From JALOOE01 sp964423545 (lineage in GTDB: Bacteria; Chloroflexota; Anaerolineae; CG2-30-64-16): a stretch of DNA of 8,502 nt. Location: the NCBI GenBank assembly GCA_964423545.1, contig CAYRFV010000247.1:1-8502 (forward strand), in the 5' to 3' direction. A model generated the notes under the pieces. The model was not told the DNA's origin. It ran no database searches and saw only the letters and a list, made by a program, of their open reading frames with translations. Positions 7,206-8,502 of the stretch are shown piece after piece. How positions within the stretch are numbered: position 1 is the stretch's first letter; each line of letters begins with the position of its first letter. The translations under genes were made by a program, and so were the position numbers.

Positions 7206-8502
7206 GCGAGCGCTTGCCGCCCGCGTGGCTCGACATCGACGCGGCGACGCTGGCGGGCGCCCTGCCGCCCGCGCAGACACTGGAAGCCGCGCTGCCGGGC
7301 CTCGCTCAGGCGCAGTCGCTGACGCCCGCGCAGCGCTTGCAGCGGGTGCAGGCCTCGGGCCTGGCCGAATGCGGCGGCGCCGGCGAGCCGATCTACCTGG
7401 CCTGGAGGCAATTCCTGCGCGGCCATGGGCCATCGGTGCTGGTGATCGACGCGACCGCCCTCGACAGCCGGGAACTGGGCGCGGCCGCCGTACTCGACGG
7501 CGCGTCCTGGTTGCTGGCCGAGGGCGTGCTGATCGCGGCCAGCCTGCGCGACAGCCGCACCGTAGAACTGCGCCTGCCCGCCGAGCTGACGGGGCACGAG
7601 GCGGCCTTTCTGAACACCGCCGAAGCGATCCAACGCCTCAAGCGGGCGGCTGTGCCCCACATCGAATTGGAAGTGCAGCGCGCCAGCCGTCCCAGCTACT
7701 GGGCCGAGAGTCAGGCCAGCGACAGGTCGCGGCTGGTGCATACGCCGGAGACCTGGTGCCGGGTCGCCCTGCTCTTTGCCGGCGCGCCGGACCTCGATGG
7801 GTCGCTGCTGACGCTCCGGCGCGGCCTGAAACAGCGCGGCCTGGTCGAGCTGGATCGCGCCGGCAACCTGCGCCGGCAGATCGACGGCTGGGGCGGCGGC
7901 GTCGAGGTGACAGGCCAGGAAGCCGTGCTCGCTTTCGACGACGGCCTGGGCGGCTTCCTGCCGCTTTCCCAGGCCGACCTGGCCTGCGACCCGCTCACGT
8001 TGGCCGCGGCCGGCGTCATCCCAGCGCCGGCCAGCCTGATGGTGATGGCCGAGGGCGTGTGCGTGGTCAAGCAGACCCGCCGTGCGCTCTACCGCCACTG
8101 GCTGCTGGCCGAAGGCGAAGCGACGCCGGCGCAGGCGCTGCTGGCGCGCGCGGCGCGGCTGACGACCGAGATCACCCTCGGTCGCGGGGATCCAGGCCAT
8201 CTGGTTGCGCTCGACGAAGTGGCGCTGGAGTTGGCGGCGCAAGGGCTGGCGGCCGCCTGGCCGCTGGGCAGTTCCCTGCGCTACTATCGCAGCCAGTGGG
8301 AAAGCCATGTGCGCCGCACCTCCTGTCCAGAGGGCGTCTGTCTCAATCTGCCGCATCATGCTGCGCCGTGCCATCAGACCTGTCCGGCCAACATCGACAT
8401 CCCCAGCTTCATCGCCCACCTGGGCCACGGCGACTACCGCGCCACCATCGAGGTCATCCGCCGCGACAACCCGCTGCCGTTGACCTGTGGCCTGGTCTGC
8501 CC
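7202..8502 (+). CDS. Degenerate NuoF-like / GltD-like fusion flavoprotein, 3'-truncated by window edge
   Basis: The frame is open for 433 codons to the right edge. Residues about 44-360 follow the NuoF (NADH dehydrogenase 51-kDa) plan in order. GLAECGGAGEP (53-63) stands for the FMN-site GRGGAGF motif, HTPETW (180-185) for NNVET, and GGFLPLSQADL and DPLTLAAAGV for the SLBB-side region. AAAWPLGSSLRYYRSQWESH stands for the NuoF C-terminal end. Key functional parts are gone: the NADH-binding glycine-rich stretch is missing between R160 and H180, and only C287 remains where the N3 cluster CxxCxxC should be. After CPEGVC (375-380) comes C390-x3-C394-PANIDIPSFIA and NPLPLTCGLVC (423-433). This is the N-terminal Fe-S domain of GltD-type NAD(P)H oxidoreductases, so FAD and NAD(P) domains are expected downstream. 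It probably links the molybdoenzyme and Fe-S subunit to NAD(P)H through the GltD part; this is inference. It could also be named as a generic FAD-dependent oxidoreductase. Confidence 0.82.
   Translation, partial: MSERLPPAWLDIDAATLAGALPPAQTLEAALPGLAQAQSLTPAQRLQRVQASGLAECGGAGEPIYLAWRQFLRGHGPSVLVIDATALDSRELGAAAVLDGASWLLAEGVLIAASLRDSRTVELRLPAELTGHEAAFLNTAEAIQRLKRAAVPHIELEVQRASRPSYWAESQASDRSRLVHTPETWCRVALLFAGAPDLDGSLLTLRRGLKQRGLVELDRAGNLRRQIDGWGGGVEVTGQEAVLAFDDGLGGFLPLSQADLACDPLTLAAAGVIPAPASLMVMAEGVCVVKQTRRALYRHWLLAEGEATPAQALLARAARLTTEITLGRGDPGHLVALDEVALELAAQGLAAAWPLGSSLRYYRSQWESHVRRTSCPEGVCLNLPHHAAPCHQTCPANIDIPSFIAHLGHGDYRATIEVIRRDNPLPLTCGLVC

Noticed and set aside
7151..8428. 425-codon open frame on the minus strand
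   Set aside because: It lies antisense to the open + strand fusion gene, whose translation shows clear NuoF/GltD-type landmarks. The minus product is low-complexity and Arg/Gln/Gly-rich with no recognisable motif, as expected of a GC-rich shadow frame.

Overview
This is a GC-rich, gene-dense bacterial window in which every supportable gene lies on the + strand, with almost no intergenic space. The GC-rich codon use, strong Shine-Dalgarno sites (AAAGGAGG) and protein repertoire would fit a Chloroflexota-like or similar high-GC bacterium. That placement is a weak inference, because the window holds no rRNA or marker gene.

Layout. (1) Position 1-2296 is the 3' part of a long MGH1-like (GH63-related) glycosidase; its start is off the left edge. 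(2) 2306-3412 is a YbhE-type beta-propeller lactonase. (3) 3452-4498 is a zinc-dependent glucose 1-dehydrogenase of the archaeal/bacterial medium-chain type. (4) 4510-6681 is a molybdopterin oxidoreductase with an N-terminal [4Fe-4S] motif and no Tat signal. (5) 6678-7205 is a ferredoxin-like four-cluster electron-transfer subunit. (6) 7202 to the right edge is the first 433 codons of a fusion protein. It has a degenerate NuoF-like N-terminal region followed by the beginning of a GltD-like (glutamate synthase small subunit) Fe-S/FAD region. Gaps are 9, 39 and 11 nt, then two 4-nt overlaps (GTGA, ATGA). No terminator-like hairpin is visible, so the whole stretch is probably one transcription unit.

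How the genes may work together. The first three genes read as a non-phosphorylative route: a glycosidase releases glucose (or a related hexose), the dehydrogenase oxidises it to the lactone with NAD(P)+, and the lactonase opens the lactone to the aldonate. The last three genes are translationally coupled and read as a soluble cytoplasmic molybdoenzyme complex: catalytic subunit, Fe-S wire, and an NAD(P)H/FAD module. Its substrate cannot be read from the sequence. An attractive but unproven idea is that the complex uses, or balances, the reducing equivalents made by the sugar oxidation.

The points most worth a second look are the NuoF-like domain that has lost its FMN/NADH and cluster motifs, the Cys-to-Ser change in the first cluster motif of the Fe-S subunit, and the sugar-oxidation plus molybdoenzyme gene pairing itself.
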